Below are positions 15,801 through 30,800 of a stretch of 64,000 nt of DNA, piece after piece; the stretch's first letter is position 1, and every line of letters begins with the position of its first letter. The position numbers were made by a program, and so were the translations under genes. The stretch covers positions 2,013,808 to 2,077,807 of the forward strand of contig CBDHHD010000016.1 in the NCBI GenBank assembly GCA_965263285.1. Reading direction: 5' to 3'. The notes beneath the pieces are model-generated. The model had not been told where the DNA came from, made no database searches, and saw only the letters and a program-made list of their open reading frames with translations. This DNA is from JASGCP01 sp965263285 (lineage in GTDB: Bacteria > Bacteroidota > Bacteroidia > Chitinophagales > Chitinophagaceae).

Positions 15801-18800
15801 AACAAAAAATGTAGGAGATTCTTTGCTAACGAAAGACAAGATAGCAAGGGTTTTAACGAGATTACAGGGCAAGTCCTTATCAGACAAGATACTGCCAAAA
15901 TATCTATATCCGTCTGGAGGTAGTGCATATCCAATAGAATGTTATGTAAGGGTTTCGGAATTAGGAATAAAAGGGATAGAGGGAGGTGTGTATTACTACC
16001 ATCCTCTTAATAATGCACTTCAAAGAGTAGAGGATCATAGCAATAATAATCAAGATAGTATTGAGTTGATAGTGAATTGGTCGGCTATCAAGCCTTTATA
16101 TGGTGATTTTGCGGATAAATTAGTATGGATAGAATTAGGACATATTTTGGAGTTGTTGTCTACCGAGTTAAATAGATTGGGTATTGCCTTTGATATTCAA
16201 ATTAAGCAAGAAAACAGGGATGAATCTAAAATGGTTTTAGCTGAGATAGTTTTAGGCGTTGATGGTAATCAAATAGAGCAATTGACAAGTGAATTGACCG
16301 CCTACTATGTGAGCAAGCGAGGGAATATATATGAGGGTTTAATAGATTTAGATAAGTATAGTGTATTTGAAAGAGCAATAGAACAAGCCAAGATATTAGA
16401 GAATGGCAAGGGTATGATTGTTGTAGAATGTGATTCTCGTAGAGACAAGGCATGCCTTGTCTCTCAATGGATAGGTTCGGGTATAATGATTGAGAGGGTA
16501 AAACAGCAATTATTGCAATATAATATAGGCGGTTGTCCTTTAGGCAGTGAGTTTGGAGAGAATGAATTGTATAGTATGGTAATAGGATATATTGCAAACG
16601 AGGAGAAGACGAAGGGAGAAAGCAAAGTGGCAGTGGATAAATTAAGTAAGGTGATAAATGATAATTTAGGATTACCAGATTATATGTCATTGCAGGAGAT
16701 AGTGTTTTTAGATAGTATGCCCTTGACGGCAAATGGCAAGTTAGATAAGTCTCGTTTGCCTGAACCTGAAATAGAATGGCAATCGTATATAGCCCCCGTT
16801 ACTAAAGAGGAGCAAGAGATGGTGGAAATATGGAGCGAGATATTGAATATAGATAAAGGTAAGATAGGTATTGAGGATAGTTTTTTTAATTTAGGTGGTC
16901 ATAGCATTACAGCGATACGGCTGATTAGCAAGATAAATAGTCGCTTTAATTTTGGGTTATCTTTTAAGGATTTATTTGAATATCCTACCATTAGAGGCCT
17001 GATAAAAAATAGTATAACATTAAACCAAAGAGAGCAAGAAGGGGATTATATACCGTATCAATTAATAGATAGTAGTGTTGTTATTTCTAAAGAATATTAT
17101 GAGGATTGTTACCCAGCGGGGATGTTACAGTTAGGCATGTTTTTTGAACAGGAGAAATTAGGACATGGTACTTATCTTGCATTTCAGATACAATATTTTT
17201 CTGGAAAATGTAATAGAGAAAAATTAGAGAGATGTCTTCAGACCATTATTAATAGACATGATATTTTAAGAACGGGGTATAGGATGTTAGAAGATGGCAA
17301 TATCTATGCCATGGTGCAAAAGCGAGTGGAGGTAAAGGGTAAGTTGTTTTTTGTTACCGATAGTATTGAAGAGGTTAGAAAGAAAGAGATAGCATTAGCA
17401 TTTAATAGAGAGATAGCTGGTTTATATAGATTCTATATTATTGAACAGGCAGAAGGTTTTGTGTTATTTTTTAGTTTTCACCATGCCATTTTAGATGGGT
17501 ATAGTTTAAACTTATTTATAAGGGAATTAGCTGATCTGTATCAGCATGATAATGATAAGTTATATGAAGAAGAGCAATCAAAACTATTATATGGGGAATT
17601 TATAAGAAATGAGCTATCTGCATTAAAGAATGAAGATACAAGATTGTTTTGGCGGGAATATTTAGCGGAAAGTATATTATTGACTCCTCAATGGAATTTT
17701 AGTAAAAGCAACGGAATAAGTGTAGTAGCAGAACGACAACAGATAGAAGGATTACGCTTAAGACAGATAGAAGATATAGCGAGTAAGTATAGCTGTACAG
17801 TTGAAGAGTTATTATTATTGTCTTATATGACTGTGTTGTCGTTATTTTTTAATGAGCGAGATATTACAATAGGGTTGGAGAAACATAATCGTATAGAGAA
17901 AGAGGGAGGGGATAGGCAATTAGGATTATTTGTTACGATTTTACCTTTCAGGTATGAGCTAAGAGATAAGGAAGCATTAGGTACAGCATTAAGCAGATTA
18001 AGAGATAGTGTAAAAAAGATAGTGAATCATAAGCAATATCCTTATAATGAAATCAAGCAACAATTAGGAGGCAGAGATTTGTTTGATATAGCGTATAGTT
18101 ATAATGACTTTAGTCATTTTGTAGGGAATGAAAAGAGAACTCATATAAATGAGTTTTTAAATGAGGAGCTTAGCAACATAACAAGTATTCTTTTTATATG
18201 TAAAGTATATAAGTATAGTGGTGGATATGGGTTTGTTTTTAGTGGACACAGTAATAGTGTTGATCAAGCATATTTATCTTATTTTGTAAGATACTATAAT
18301 AGTGTATTAGATCAATTATGTAAAGAAGAAAGGGTGGTTTTCAAATTGATGGATGAAGACTATCAGTATTTAGTGTATGATTACAATAAAACAGAAAAAG
18401 AATATCCTAAAGATAAAACCATACATCAGCTATTTGAAGAGCAAGTAGAAAGAACGCCGAATAATATAGCCGTGGTATTTGAGGAGAAGCAATTAACCTA
18501 CCAAGAGTTGAATGACAAAGCTAATCAATTGGCAAATTATTTGCATCATAATTATCAAACTAAAGCAGACGATATTATTTGTTTGTTATTAGAACGCAGC
18601 GAATGGATGATTATTGCCATCTTAGGAGTGCTTAAGAGTGGAGTAGCTTATTGTCCTATTTCACCTGAGTATCCCGAAGAGAGGATTTTATTTATTTTAC
18701 AAGACACGCAATCTAAGTGTTTAATTACAAATTGCAAATTGAAAATTGAAAATGTTCAGTTTGTAATTCTTAATTTAACAGATGAACAATTTCTAAAAGA

Positions 18801-21800
18801 ATTATATTCATTTACCATTAACCATTTACCATTTACCATTCACTCTCATGCTTTAGCATATATTATTTACACTTCAGGCACAACAGGTAATCCTAAGGGG
18901 GTGATGGTAGATCATAGTAATGTAGTGTCTTTAGTAAAGGGAGTAGATTATGTTAAGCTTGATAGCCATTCCTTTACTATACAGTTGTCAAATATTTGTT
19001 TTGATGCTTTTACTTTTGAGTTGTGGGGTATTTTATTGAATGGAGGTAAGATATATGTACCTAAAGATATAAAAAACATGCTGGAAGTACAGATATTTAA
19101 AAGTTATTGTGTAGAACATAATATTAATACACTATTGTTAACAAAAACATTATTTGAAGTTTTGTATTTACAAGACAATACACTTTTTAAACATCTAACT
19201 TATTTATTGGTGGGAGGAGAGGCTCTTAATCCTATATTGATTCAACAATTGATGTGTGCGAATGGTCCTCAATTTTTTATAAATGGATATGGTCCTACCG
19301 AAAACACAACTTTTAGTTTGACTTATACATGTAATAAAAATAATAAAAATCAGAATATACCTATTGGCAAGCCATTAAATAACAGAACTGCTTTTGTAGT
19401 TTCAAATGATAATACACTATTACCCATAGGGTCTATGGGTGAATTGTATCTTGGTGGTGATGGTTTATCTAGGGGATATTTGAATAGACCTGAATTGACT
19501 GCAGAACGATTTATTAAAAATCCTTTTCAAACAGAAGAAGAGAAGCAAAAAAACAGAAATAGCAAACTCTACAAAACAGGCGATTTAGTGCGAATGCTAT
19601 CCGATGGCAATATTGAATATATAGGCAGGAATGATTTTCAAGTGAAGATAAGAAGCTATAGAATTGAATTAGGAGAGATAGAGAATAGGATTCAAGGATT
19701 TCAGGATTATAGGATTATAGAACAAGCTGTAGTATTGGTTAATGAGAAAGGAGATAATAAATACTTGGTGGGATATTTTGTTGCTAAGGAGCAAGTGGAT
19801 GTAGAAGAATTAATAAGTTACCTATCTAAGCAATTGCCTGAATACATGGTGCCTACAGTACTGGTGCAAATAGAGCAAATGCCTTTAACGGTGAATGGCA
19901 AGTTGGATAGAAAGGCATTATTAGCCATAGAATATAACCTTACTGATAGCAAAGAATACAAAGTACCTAAAAATGAATTAGAGCAACAGCTACTATCTAT
20001 TTGGGAGAAATTACTGGGCAATAATAACATAGGAGTACAAGATGATTTTTTTAAGGTAGGAGGTGACAGTATTAAATCTATTCGGCTGAGTACTAGGGTG
20101 AGAAGTGAATTAGGAAAAGAATTAAGTGTGAAGGATATTTTTGAACATAGAACCATCGAAAGAATGGTAGTGCATGTATTGAGTAACCATCAAATTAAAG
20201 TGTATCTATCTGAACAAGGCAAACTATCAGGCGAGTTGTCCTTATTGCCGATACAACAATATTTTTTTGAATTAAAACTAACGAATGAGCATCATTATAA
20301 TCAATCTTTTTTAATAGAGACTCCAGAATTAGAAATAGAAAAATTGAAGATAGCGATAGAAAAAGTTGTTGAACAGCATGATGCATTTAGACTTGCCTAT
20401 AGAAAAGATGCAGAAGGAAATATTATTCAATATTATGATAGTAAGAAAGAGGTTATGATGTTAGAAATACTTGATATTCGCGAATGGAATGAGCAAGAGG
20501 GTACTAGTGTATTTGAAGAGAAATTAAAAAAGCAATATACGAGTTGGCAAGATGGTTTTAACATCTACGAAGGGAAAACCTATCAGATATCTTATATATG
20601 GGGATATGAAAATAAGATAGCGAGAATATTTATTGCTGCACACCATCTTATTATTGATGCGGTGAGTTGGCGTATTTTGTTGGAAGATATAGAAATAGTG
20701 TATACAGGCAAGAAGCTATTAGCTAAACGAACGAGCTATCGCCAATGGGCAAATTTGGGGAAAGAGTACATAATAAAATATCCCAATGAGTTGACCTATT
20801 GGGAAGGGATAGAGAATAAAGTCCAAGAAAATATAATAAAACTCTTATCAAAGACTACTATACAAGAAGAGGATTATATTACAACTATTGCAATAGATAG
20901 AGATATAACTAGTTATTTGTTATTATCTGCGAATCAAGTATTTCATACAGAGGTAAATGATTTGTTGTTAACTGCCTTAGCAAGAGCCTTAGGAAAGTTA
21001 TTTAATGAGCAGGAAATATCTATTTTATTAGAAGGTCATGGGAGAGAGTCGTTACAAGATGATATAGATATTTCTAAGACAATGGGCTGGTTTACGAGTA
21101 TTGTGCCTATCCATCTACCTATATATGATAATGTGCAAGAGTCAATTATTGAAGTAAAGGAGGAGTTGAGAAGAATCCCCAATAAAGGTATTGGCTATGG
21201 ATTTATAAGAGGGTATAAGCATTTGCCAAAGATTAGCTTTAACTACTTGGGGGTATTTAAGAAAGAAGAGCAACAAGATTGGTTTTTAACAAATGAGTCA
21301 AGTGGGATGTCGGTATCTAATAAAAATAAAAGCAATCTTTGGTTAGATATCAATGGGGGAGTGTTTAAAAATGGTATTTTAGAATTTTCAATACGAGGAA
21401 GGCTGACTAAGGAATATATAGATAATCTTTCAATATATTTTAAGCAAGAAATGATTGTTATTATTAATTATATTCAGTCAGTCAATAGATCTTATCTTAC
21501 TACAAGTGATACGAATTATATAGTAAGCAAAGATTTGCTTAATAGATTGCAACAAGAAAATGAGATACAAGCCATTTATGTAGCCAATAGTTTACAAGCA
21601 GGATTTATCTATCATTATTTGAGTAAGTCTGAAGGAGACGATGCGTATAAGGTTCAGTTATTATGGAAATATAAAAGCCAAGTGAATGAGGATTATTTTA
21701 TTCAGTCATGGCAACAAGCCTTAGATCGTTATCCTGGGTTAAGAGTTCGGTTTAATTGGGAAGAAGAGATAGTGCAGATTATAGATAAGAAGGTAACATT

Positions 21801-24800
21801 AGATTATCGATTTAGAGATATTCAGCATAAGAGAAATAAAGAAAAAGCGATAGAGGGTATTAGAATAGAAGATAGGAAAGAGGACTATGATTTAGCGAAG
21901 GGTAATTTATTAAGGGTTTATTTGATACAAGTAGATAAAGAAGAGTTTGTGGTTTTATATAGTAATCATCATGCGATAAGTGATGGATGGAGTAATCCTA
22001 ATTTATTAAATTATATTCATGAGGTTTATAATAGTTTAATAAATCAAAATACACCAGTTGAACTATTAGAGGATCAAGCCTATTTGAGGGCACAAGAATA
22101 TTTGCAACTGCAAAGTAAAAAGGATATATATAGTAAATGGTGGGTAGATTATCTATCTGGTGTAGAAAGAACGATAGATGTAAGGGGATTGAGAAAGCAA
22201 GAGGCGAATGGTATTAATTTGTTAGACTACAAATTTATTCAAGAACCCATATCAAAAGGGGTTAAGATAAGAGATAAGGAATACAGAGCTTTGTCAAGTT
22301 TCATTAAACAAGAAGGATTTACCTGGAGTAATTTAATCATGTGGTGTTGGAGCAAGGCATTAAGTATATATGACAATAGACATGAGAACATTATTGGTAT
22401 AACGCTTTCAGGCAGAGGGTTGCCAATTAATGATATAGAGCAATCGGTAGGTTTGTATATCAACACACTACCCTTGGTAGTGCGACATGATTCTAATGAG
22501 AGCATATTAAATATATTAAAGAATATTCAGAAAGATACGGAGCAATTGAATCAGTTAACACATACTAATTTAAGTAGTTTACATAGCAATGCTTCAGATC
22601 GTTTATTTGCTACGATGGTAGTGTATGAGAATTATCCTATACCTACAAACAAAGATAATCAAGAAGCGAATACATTATTGCCTATATTTTTATCTTCAGT
22701 AGAAAAGACAGATTATCCATTGACTGTATTGGCTTATGAGAAAGATGATGTGCTTAGTGTAGAAATCAAATATGCGGGAGAGTTGTTTGAGGAGAAGCAA
22801 ATAGAAAGGCTATTAAAATTAATGTCTTTGCTATTGCAACAAATCCCTATTTGTTACAATAAATTAGAACAAGAACTTATACTAATAGATAATGAAGAAT
22901 ACAATTATCTTGTATACGATTATAACAAAACAGAAAAAGAATACCCTAAAGATAAAACTATACATCAGCTGTTTGAAGAGCAAGTAGCAAGAACACCGAA
23001 TAACATAGCGGTGGTTTTTGATGATAAGCAATTAACTTATCATGAGTTAAATAGTCAAGCCAATCAATTGGCAAATTATTTGTATCATAATTACAATACT
23101 AAAGCAGATGATATTATTTGTTTGTTGTTAGAACGAAGTGAATGGATGATTATTGCTATTTTAGGAGTGCTTAAGAGCGGAGTTGCGTATTGTCCTATCT
23201 CACCCGAATATCCTAATGAGAGAATTTTATTTATTTTACAGGATATTCAACCTAAGTGTTTAATTACAAATTGCAAATTGAAAATTGAAAATGTTCAGTT
23301 TCCAATTGTTAATGTAACAGATGAACAATTTCTAAAAGAATTATATTCATTTACCATTAACCATTTACCATTAACCATTAGTTCTCGTTCTTTAGCATAT
23401 ATTATCTATACTTCTGGTACAACGGGGAATCCTAAGGGAGTGATGATTGAACATAGTTCAGTAATAAATCTTCAAATGGCACAGAGTAGAATATGGTTAG
23501 ATTCTATAAAAGAAAATAAGACTTTTAGATTGTTATTATATGCCAACTATTCTTTTGACGCATTTGTTTTTGAATTATTTGCATCTATTTGTAATGGGCA
23601 TACTTCTTATCTTATATCTTCAGATATACAACAAGACTTTTATTTATTAGCAAATTATATTCAAACTAATAATATAGTAATAGCCACTTTACCTCCAGCT
23701 ATTTTACAAAAAGATGTTTTTTTGTCTCTTGATAAAATCATATTAGCAGGAGAATCACCCAATATAGATATAATAAAAAGATATTATGAACAAGAGATAG
23801 AAGTATTTAATGCGTATGGACCCACTGAAATTACAGTGTGCGCTACCATGCATCATTATAGCATGGGTGATAACAATAATAATATAGGGAAGCCTATAGA
23901 TAATAAGTCTATATATGTATTAAATAATAATCTACAGTTGTTACCCATAGGATCTATTGGCGAATTATACATTGGAGGCGATGGAGTGGCAAGAGGATAT
24001 TTGAATAGAGCTGAATTAACTGTAGAACGGTTTATAAAAAATCCTTTTCAAACAGAAGAAGAAAAAAAGAAAAATAGAAATAGTAGGCTGTATAAAACAG
24101 GCGATTTAGTGCGAATGCTACCCGATGGCAATATTGAATATATAGGTAGAAATGATTTTCAAGTGAAGATAAGGGGCTATAGAATTGAATTAGGGGAGAT
24201 AGAGATTAGGATTCAAGGATTAAAGGATGAACAAGTTATTGAACAAGCTGTAGTATTGGTTAATGAGAAAGCGGATAATAAATATTTAGTGGTATATTTT
24301 GTGGCTAAGGAGCAAGTGGATGTAGAAGAATTAAGAAGTTATTTATCTAAGCAATTGCCTGAATATATGGTACCTACAGTATTGGTACAAATAGAACAAA
24401 TGCCTTTAACGGTGAATGGTAAGTTAGATAGAAAAGCATTGTTAAATATTGAATATAAAATAATTGATGAGTCTATAGAACTGCCAAAGAACAATACGGA
24501 AGAACGATTGCTAAAGATATGGTCAAACTTATTGAAAATCTCAGAATCTGAGATAAGTGTAACGCAATCTTTTTTTAGATTAGGTGGGAATAGTTTGCTG
24601 TCTATTCGATTGGTTGGTCAATTGAATAGAGAGCTGCTAGTGCAACTAAGTGTAAAAGATATTTTTGCTTATCCTACTATTAGAGAGCTAGCGCATATCA
24701 TTGAACAAAAAGATACGGGATTTGTATATCAAGATTATATGTTGACTGATATAAAAAAGGAGGATTATAGTTTGTTTCTGTTAAATAATGTGCAACAAGC

Positions 24801-27800
24801 TTATTATATGGGGAGAATAGATTTGTTTGAGATAGGCAATATTTCTACAGGGGGCTATAGTGAGTTTGTTGTGGATGATTTATCCGTTGAAAATTTAGAA
24901 AAAGCTTTAAATCGTTTAGTGCTAAGACATGCGGGTTTGCGAACTGTTTTTACTGATCAAGGTCAACAGATTTTACCAGCTGATAATTGTCATTATTCTA
25001 TTCCTGTTAATAAAATAACGACAGAAGAAGCCTTGTTAGATATTAGGAACAGGCTATTAAATATGAAGGTAGATGTAGCAAGGTTTCCTATAATCGTTAT
25101 AGAAGTGTCAGAGTATAAAGGTTCGTATGTTATTCATTTTATGTCTGATGCTATTATTATGGATGATAATAGTATGCGAATATTTTTTACTGAGTTGGTA
25201 AAGATTTATAATAATCTGGATATTGTATTGCCCACGCTGCATATTACATATCATGAATATATTTTAGCGCTACAACGCATTCGTGATAGTAAATTGTTTG
25301 ACAAAGCAAAAACATATTGGGAGACTAAGTTAGAGGATTATGATTTTAGCTGTAATCTTCCGATAGTAATAGAACCATCAATGGTTAAGCAGTCTACTAC
25401 TAAAAGGGGTTTAAGGATAATAGAGAAAGAGACGTATGATATATTACAGGAGAAATTAGCTAAAATACAACTGAGTCCTACTTCGCTGTTATTGTCATTA
25501 TATGGTAAGGTATTATGTCGTTGGTCAGGTCAAGATAAATTTAGTATTAATTTGACTTTGTTTAATCGCTTGCCGTTACATAAAGAGGTGAATGATATAT
25601 TGGGTGATTTTACAAATTTAGAGTTGTATAATTATGATGATGTAAAAAGTAGAGATATTGTAGAGCATTATTTAAAAGGAGTACAAAATGTTCTTTGGGA
25701 TGATATAGAGAATAATCTATTTGATGGGATTGACTTTCAAAGATTGATAAGAGAGCGAAAACAATGGTCTATTTCCAAGGCTATAGCTCCGATTGTATTA
25801 ACGAGTGTATTAGGATTTAAAGAAAAAAAAGAAGAAGGGGATGTTATTAATTTGTTTGGGCGACAACATTATTCTATTTCAAGAACATCACAGGTTTGGA
25901 TAGACAATGCGGTATATGAAGATGATAATGGCAATTTGATTCTTCGTTGGGATTTTGTAGAGCAGTTATTTTTACCTGAAGTAATAGAGGGGATGTTGGA
26001 TGAGTATGCTTATTTGATAAGGAAGATAGCAGCGATGGATATACAGAGGGATAGATTAGAATTTTATAGATTGCCTGCTACTTATCAACATATTATTGAA
26101 AAATATAATGCTACTGCAGAAGAATATGATGTGAAGACAATTATAGACTTCTATGATAACTGTGTTATACAAGATGCATACAAGTGTAATGCTATTGCTG
26201 TGGTGGAAGGAGGGAATAATAAGCAAGCATATAAACATAGAGAAGTGGCTATAGGATCTAAAAATATAGCTACTCATCTATATAAGTATTATAAAGAAGA
26301 ACAAACTGTTGCTATTTTATCTGAGAAAGGCTATAATCAAGTAGTGAGTAGTCTTGGTATTATGCAATCGGGTAAAGCTTATATTCCTTTGAATATCCAT
26401 TGGTCTGCGAGCAGGATACTTGAGATAATGGAGGAGAGCGGCACGAAGGTGTTATTGATTTCTAAAAAGGAATATGAGTATAAGAGACAATTGCAAGTAT
26501 CAAATATAAGGCTATTGATTATTGAGGAATTATTAACAAAAGAGCGGGAGAAAAATATTCATTTGCCCATTGTATTGCTTTCAGATATAGCTTATATTAT
26601 CTATACATCAGGTAGTACGGGTAAACCTAAGGGAGTGGCGATTAGCCATGAGAATATGATGAATACCATTGTGGCAGTGAATAATAGATATAAAGTTACA
26701 GAAAAGGATAGTGTATTGGCATTGTCTGAATTGAGTTTTGATTTATCTGTTTATGATATTTTTGGTTTGTTATTAGTGGGAGGGGGAATTGTTTTTGTGA
26801 ATGATGAAGAGAGACAAGATCCTCATCATTGGTTATCGCTCATTGAAAAGCATAAAATTACTTTATGGAATACAGTGCCTCAATTAGCCGAGTTATTGGT
26901 AGATGAGGCAAGGGCGAGAGAAATGAGATTGGATAGTATAAGACTATATCTGTTAAGTGGCGATTGGTTGCCTTTGCAATTACCTGATAAGATAAAACGG
27001 CAATCTAAAGATACACAAGTAATAAGTTTAGGAGGAGCAACGGAAGGGAGTATTTGGTCAATATGGTATGAGATAGGGATAGTTGAAGGGCATTGGAAAA
27101 GCATTCCTTATGGATATCCCATGCCTAATCAGCAAATCTATATTTTAAATCACGAATTGATTCATTCACCTGTTGGGGTTGAGGGAGATATTTATATAGG
27201 AGGCAAGGGAGTGGCGCAAGGATATTGGAATAATGAGGAGCAAACAGACAAACAATTTAAAGAACATCATGAATTAGGGAAGATATATAAAACAGGAGAT
27301 AGAGGTATTTTGCATGCAGAGGGATGGGTAGAGTTTAGAGGCAGAAAGGATTTTCAAGTGAAGATAAGAGGGTACAGAGTGGAATTAGAGGAGATTGAAA
27401 ATAAATTAAATAAATTAGAGGGAGTTAAACAATCGGCAGTGCAGTTGTTTAAAAAGAATAATAGTGAAGTGTTGGTAGGCTTTGTGGTTAGAGAGCAACT
27501 AATAACTAAAGGAGTAGATGAAAACTTTGATAAGGAAGTCTTTAAGTTAGAACAAAGAGGAATAAGAAAGGGTTTAACAGATACCATAACCTTTAATGAT
27601 AATGGTATTGATGAGGAGTTATATAGATTAACTAAGAGTTATAGGAATTTTGGAGATAGAGTTGTAGATACTTCATTGATAGACACTATTATTAGAGAAG
27701 CAAAACAGATTAAAGTAAAAACAAAAAATGTAGGAGATTCTTTGCTAACGAAAGACAAGATAGCAAGGGTTTTAACGAGATTACAGGGCAAGTCCTTATC

Positions 27801-30800
27801 AGACAAGATACTGCCAAAATATCTATATCCGTCTGGAGGTAGTGCATATCCAATAGAATGTTATGTAAGGGCTTCGGCATTAGGAATAAAAGGGATAGAG
27901 GAAGGTGTGTATTACTACCATCCTCTTAATAATGCACTTCAAAGAGTAGAGGATCATAGCAATAATAATCAAGATAGTATTGAGTTGATAGTGAATTGGT
28001 CGGCTATCAAGCCTTTATATGGTGATTTTGCGGATAAATTAGTATGGATAGAATTAGGACATATTTTGGAGTTGTTGTCTACCGAGTTAAATAGATTGGG
28101 TATTGCCTTTGATATTCAAATTAAGCAAGAAAACAGGGATGAATCTAAAATGGTTTTAGCTGAGATAGTTTTAGGCGTTGATGGTAATCAAATAGAGCAA
28201 TTGACAAGTGAATTGACCGCGTACTATGTGAGCAAGCGAGGGAATATATATGAGGGTTTAATAGATTTAGATAAGTATAGTGTATTTGATAGAGCAATAG
28301 AACAAGCCAAGATATTAGAGAATGGCAAGGGTATGATTGTTGTAGAATGTGATTCTCGTAGAGACAAGGCATGCCTTGTCTCTCAATGGATAGGTTCGGG
28401 TATAATGATTGAGAGGATAAAACAGCAATTATTGCGATATGATATAGGCGGTTGTCCTTTAGGCAGTGAGTTTGGAGAGAATGAATTGTATAGTATAGTA
28501 ATAGGATATATTGCAAATGAGGAGAAGACGAAGGGAGAAAGCAAAGTGGCAGTGGATAAATTAAGTAAGGTGATAAATGATAGTGTAGGATTACCAGATT
28601 ATATGTCATTGCAGGAGATAGTGTTTTTAGATAGTATGCCCTTGACGGCAAATGGCAAGTTAGATAAGTCTCGTTTGCCTAAACCTGAAATAGAATGGCA
28701 ATCGTATATAGCCCCTAATACCCAAGAGGAGCAAGAGATGGTGGAAATATGGAGTGAGATATTGAATATAGGTAAAAACAAGATAGGTATTGAGGATAGT
28801 TTTTTTAATTTGGGTGGTCATAGCATTACAGCGATACGACTGATTAGCAAGATAAATAGTCGCTTTAATTTTGGATTGTCCTTTAAGGATTTATTTGAAT
28901 ATCCTACCATTAGAGGCCTGATAAAAAATAGTATAACATTAAAGCAAAGAGAGCAAGAAGGGGATTATATACCGTATCAATTAATAGATAGTAGTGTTGT
29001 TATTTCTAAAGAAGATTATGAGGATTGTTACCCAGCGGGGATGTTACAGTTAGGCATGTTTTTTGAACAGGAGAAATTAGGACATGGTACTTATCTTGCA
29101 TTTCAGATACAATATTTTTCGGGAAAATGCAATAGAGAAAAATTAGAGAGATGTCTTCAGACCATTATTAATAGACATGATATTTTAAGAACGGGGTATA
29201 GGATGTTAGAAGATGGCAATATCTATGTCATGGTGCAAAAGCGAGTGGAGGTAAAGGGTAAGTTGTTTTTTGTTACCGATAGTATTGAAGAGGTTAGAAA
29301 GAAAGAGATAGCATTAGCATTTAATAGAGAGATAGCTGGTTTATATAGATTCTATATTATTGAACATGCAGAAGTTTTTGTGTTATTTTTTAGTTTTCAC
29401 CATGCTATTTTAGATGGGTATAGTTTAAATTTATTTATAAGGGAATTAGTTGATCTGTATCAGCATGATAATGATAAGCTATATGAAGAAGAGCAATCAA
29501 AACTATTATATGGGGAATTTATAAGAAATGAGCTATCGGCATTAAAGAATGAAGATACAAGATTGTTTTGGCAGGAATATTTAGCGGAAAGTATATTGTT
29601 GACTCCTCAATGGAATTTTAGTAAAAGCAATGGAATAAGTGTAGTAGCAGAACGACAACAGATAGAAGGATTACGCTTAAGACAGATAGAAGATATAGCG
29701 AGTAAGTATAGCTGTACAGTTGAAGAGTTATTATTATTGTCTTATATGACTGTGTTGTCGTTATTTTTTAATGAGCGAGATATTACAATAGGGTTGGAGA
29801 AACATAATCGTATAGAGAAAGAGGGAGGGGATAGGCAATTAGGATTATTTGTTACGATGTTACCTTTCAGGTATGAGTTAAGAGATAAGGAAGCATTAGG
29901 TGCTGCATTAAGCAGATTAAGAGATAGTGTAAGAAAGGTAGTGAATCATAAGCAATATCCTTATAATGAAATCAAGCAACAATTAGGAGGCAGAGATTTG
30001 TTTGATATAGCGTATAGTTATAATGACTTTAGCCATTTTGTAGGGAATGAAAAGAGAACTCATATAAATGAGTTTTTAAATGAGGAGCTTAGCAACATAA
30101 CAAGTATTCTTTTTATATGTAAAGTATATAAGTATAGTGGTGGATATGGGTTTGTTTTTAGTGGACACAGTAACAATATTGATCAAGCATATTTATCTTA
30201 TTTTGTAAGATACTATAATAGTGTATTAGATCAATTATATAAAGAAGAAAGGGTAGTTTTTAAATTGATGGATGAAGACTATCAGTATTTAGTGTATGAT
30301 TACAATAAAACAGAGAGAGAATATCCTAAAGATAAAACCATACATCAGCTATTTGAGGAGCAAGTAGAAAGAACGCCGAATAATATAGCCGTGGTATTTG
30401 AGGAGAAGCAATTAACCTACCAAGAGTTGAATGACAAAGCTAATCAATTGGCAAATTATTTGCATCATAATTATCAAACTAAAGCAGATGATATTATTTG
30501 TTTGTTATTAGAACGCAGTGAATGGATGATTATTGCCATCTTAGGAGTGCTTAAGAGTGGAGCTGCTTATTGTCCTATCTCACCCGAATATTCCGAAGAG
30601 AGAATTTTATTTATTTTACAAGACACGCAACCTAAGTGTTTAATTACAAATTGCAAATTGGAAATTGAACATGTTCAGTTTGTAATTGTTAATTTAACAA
30701 ATGAACAATTTCTAAAAGAATTATATTTATTAACTATTAACCATTTATCATTAACCATTAGCTCTCATTCCTTAGCTTATATTATTTATACCTCTGGAAC

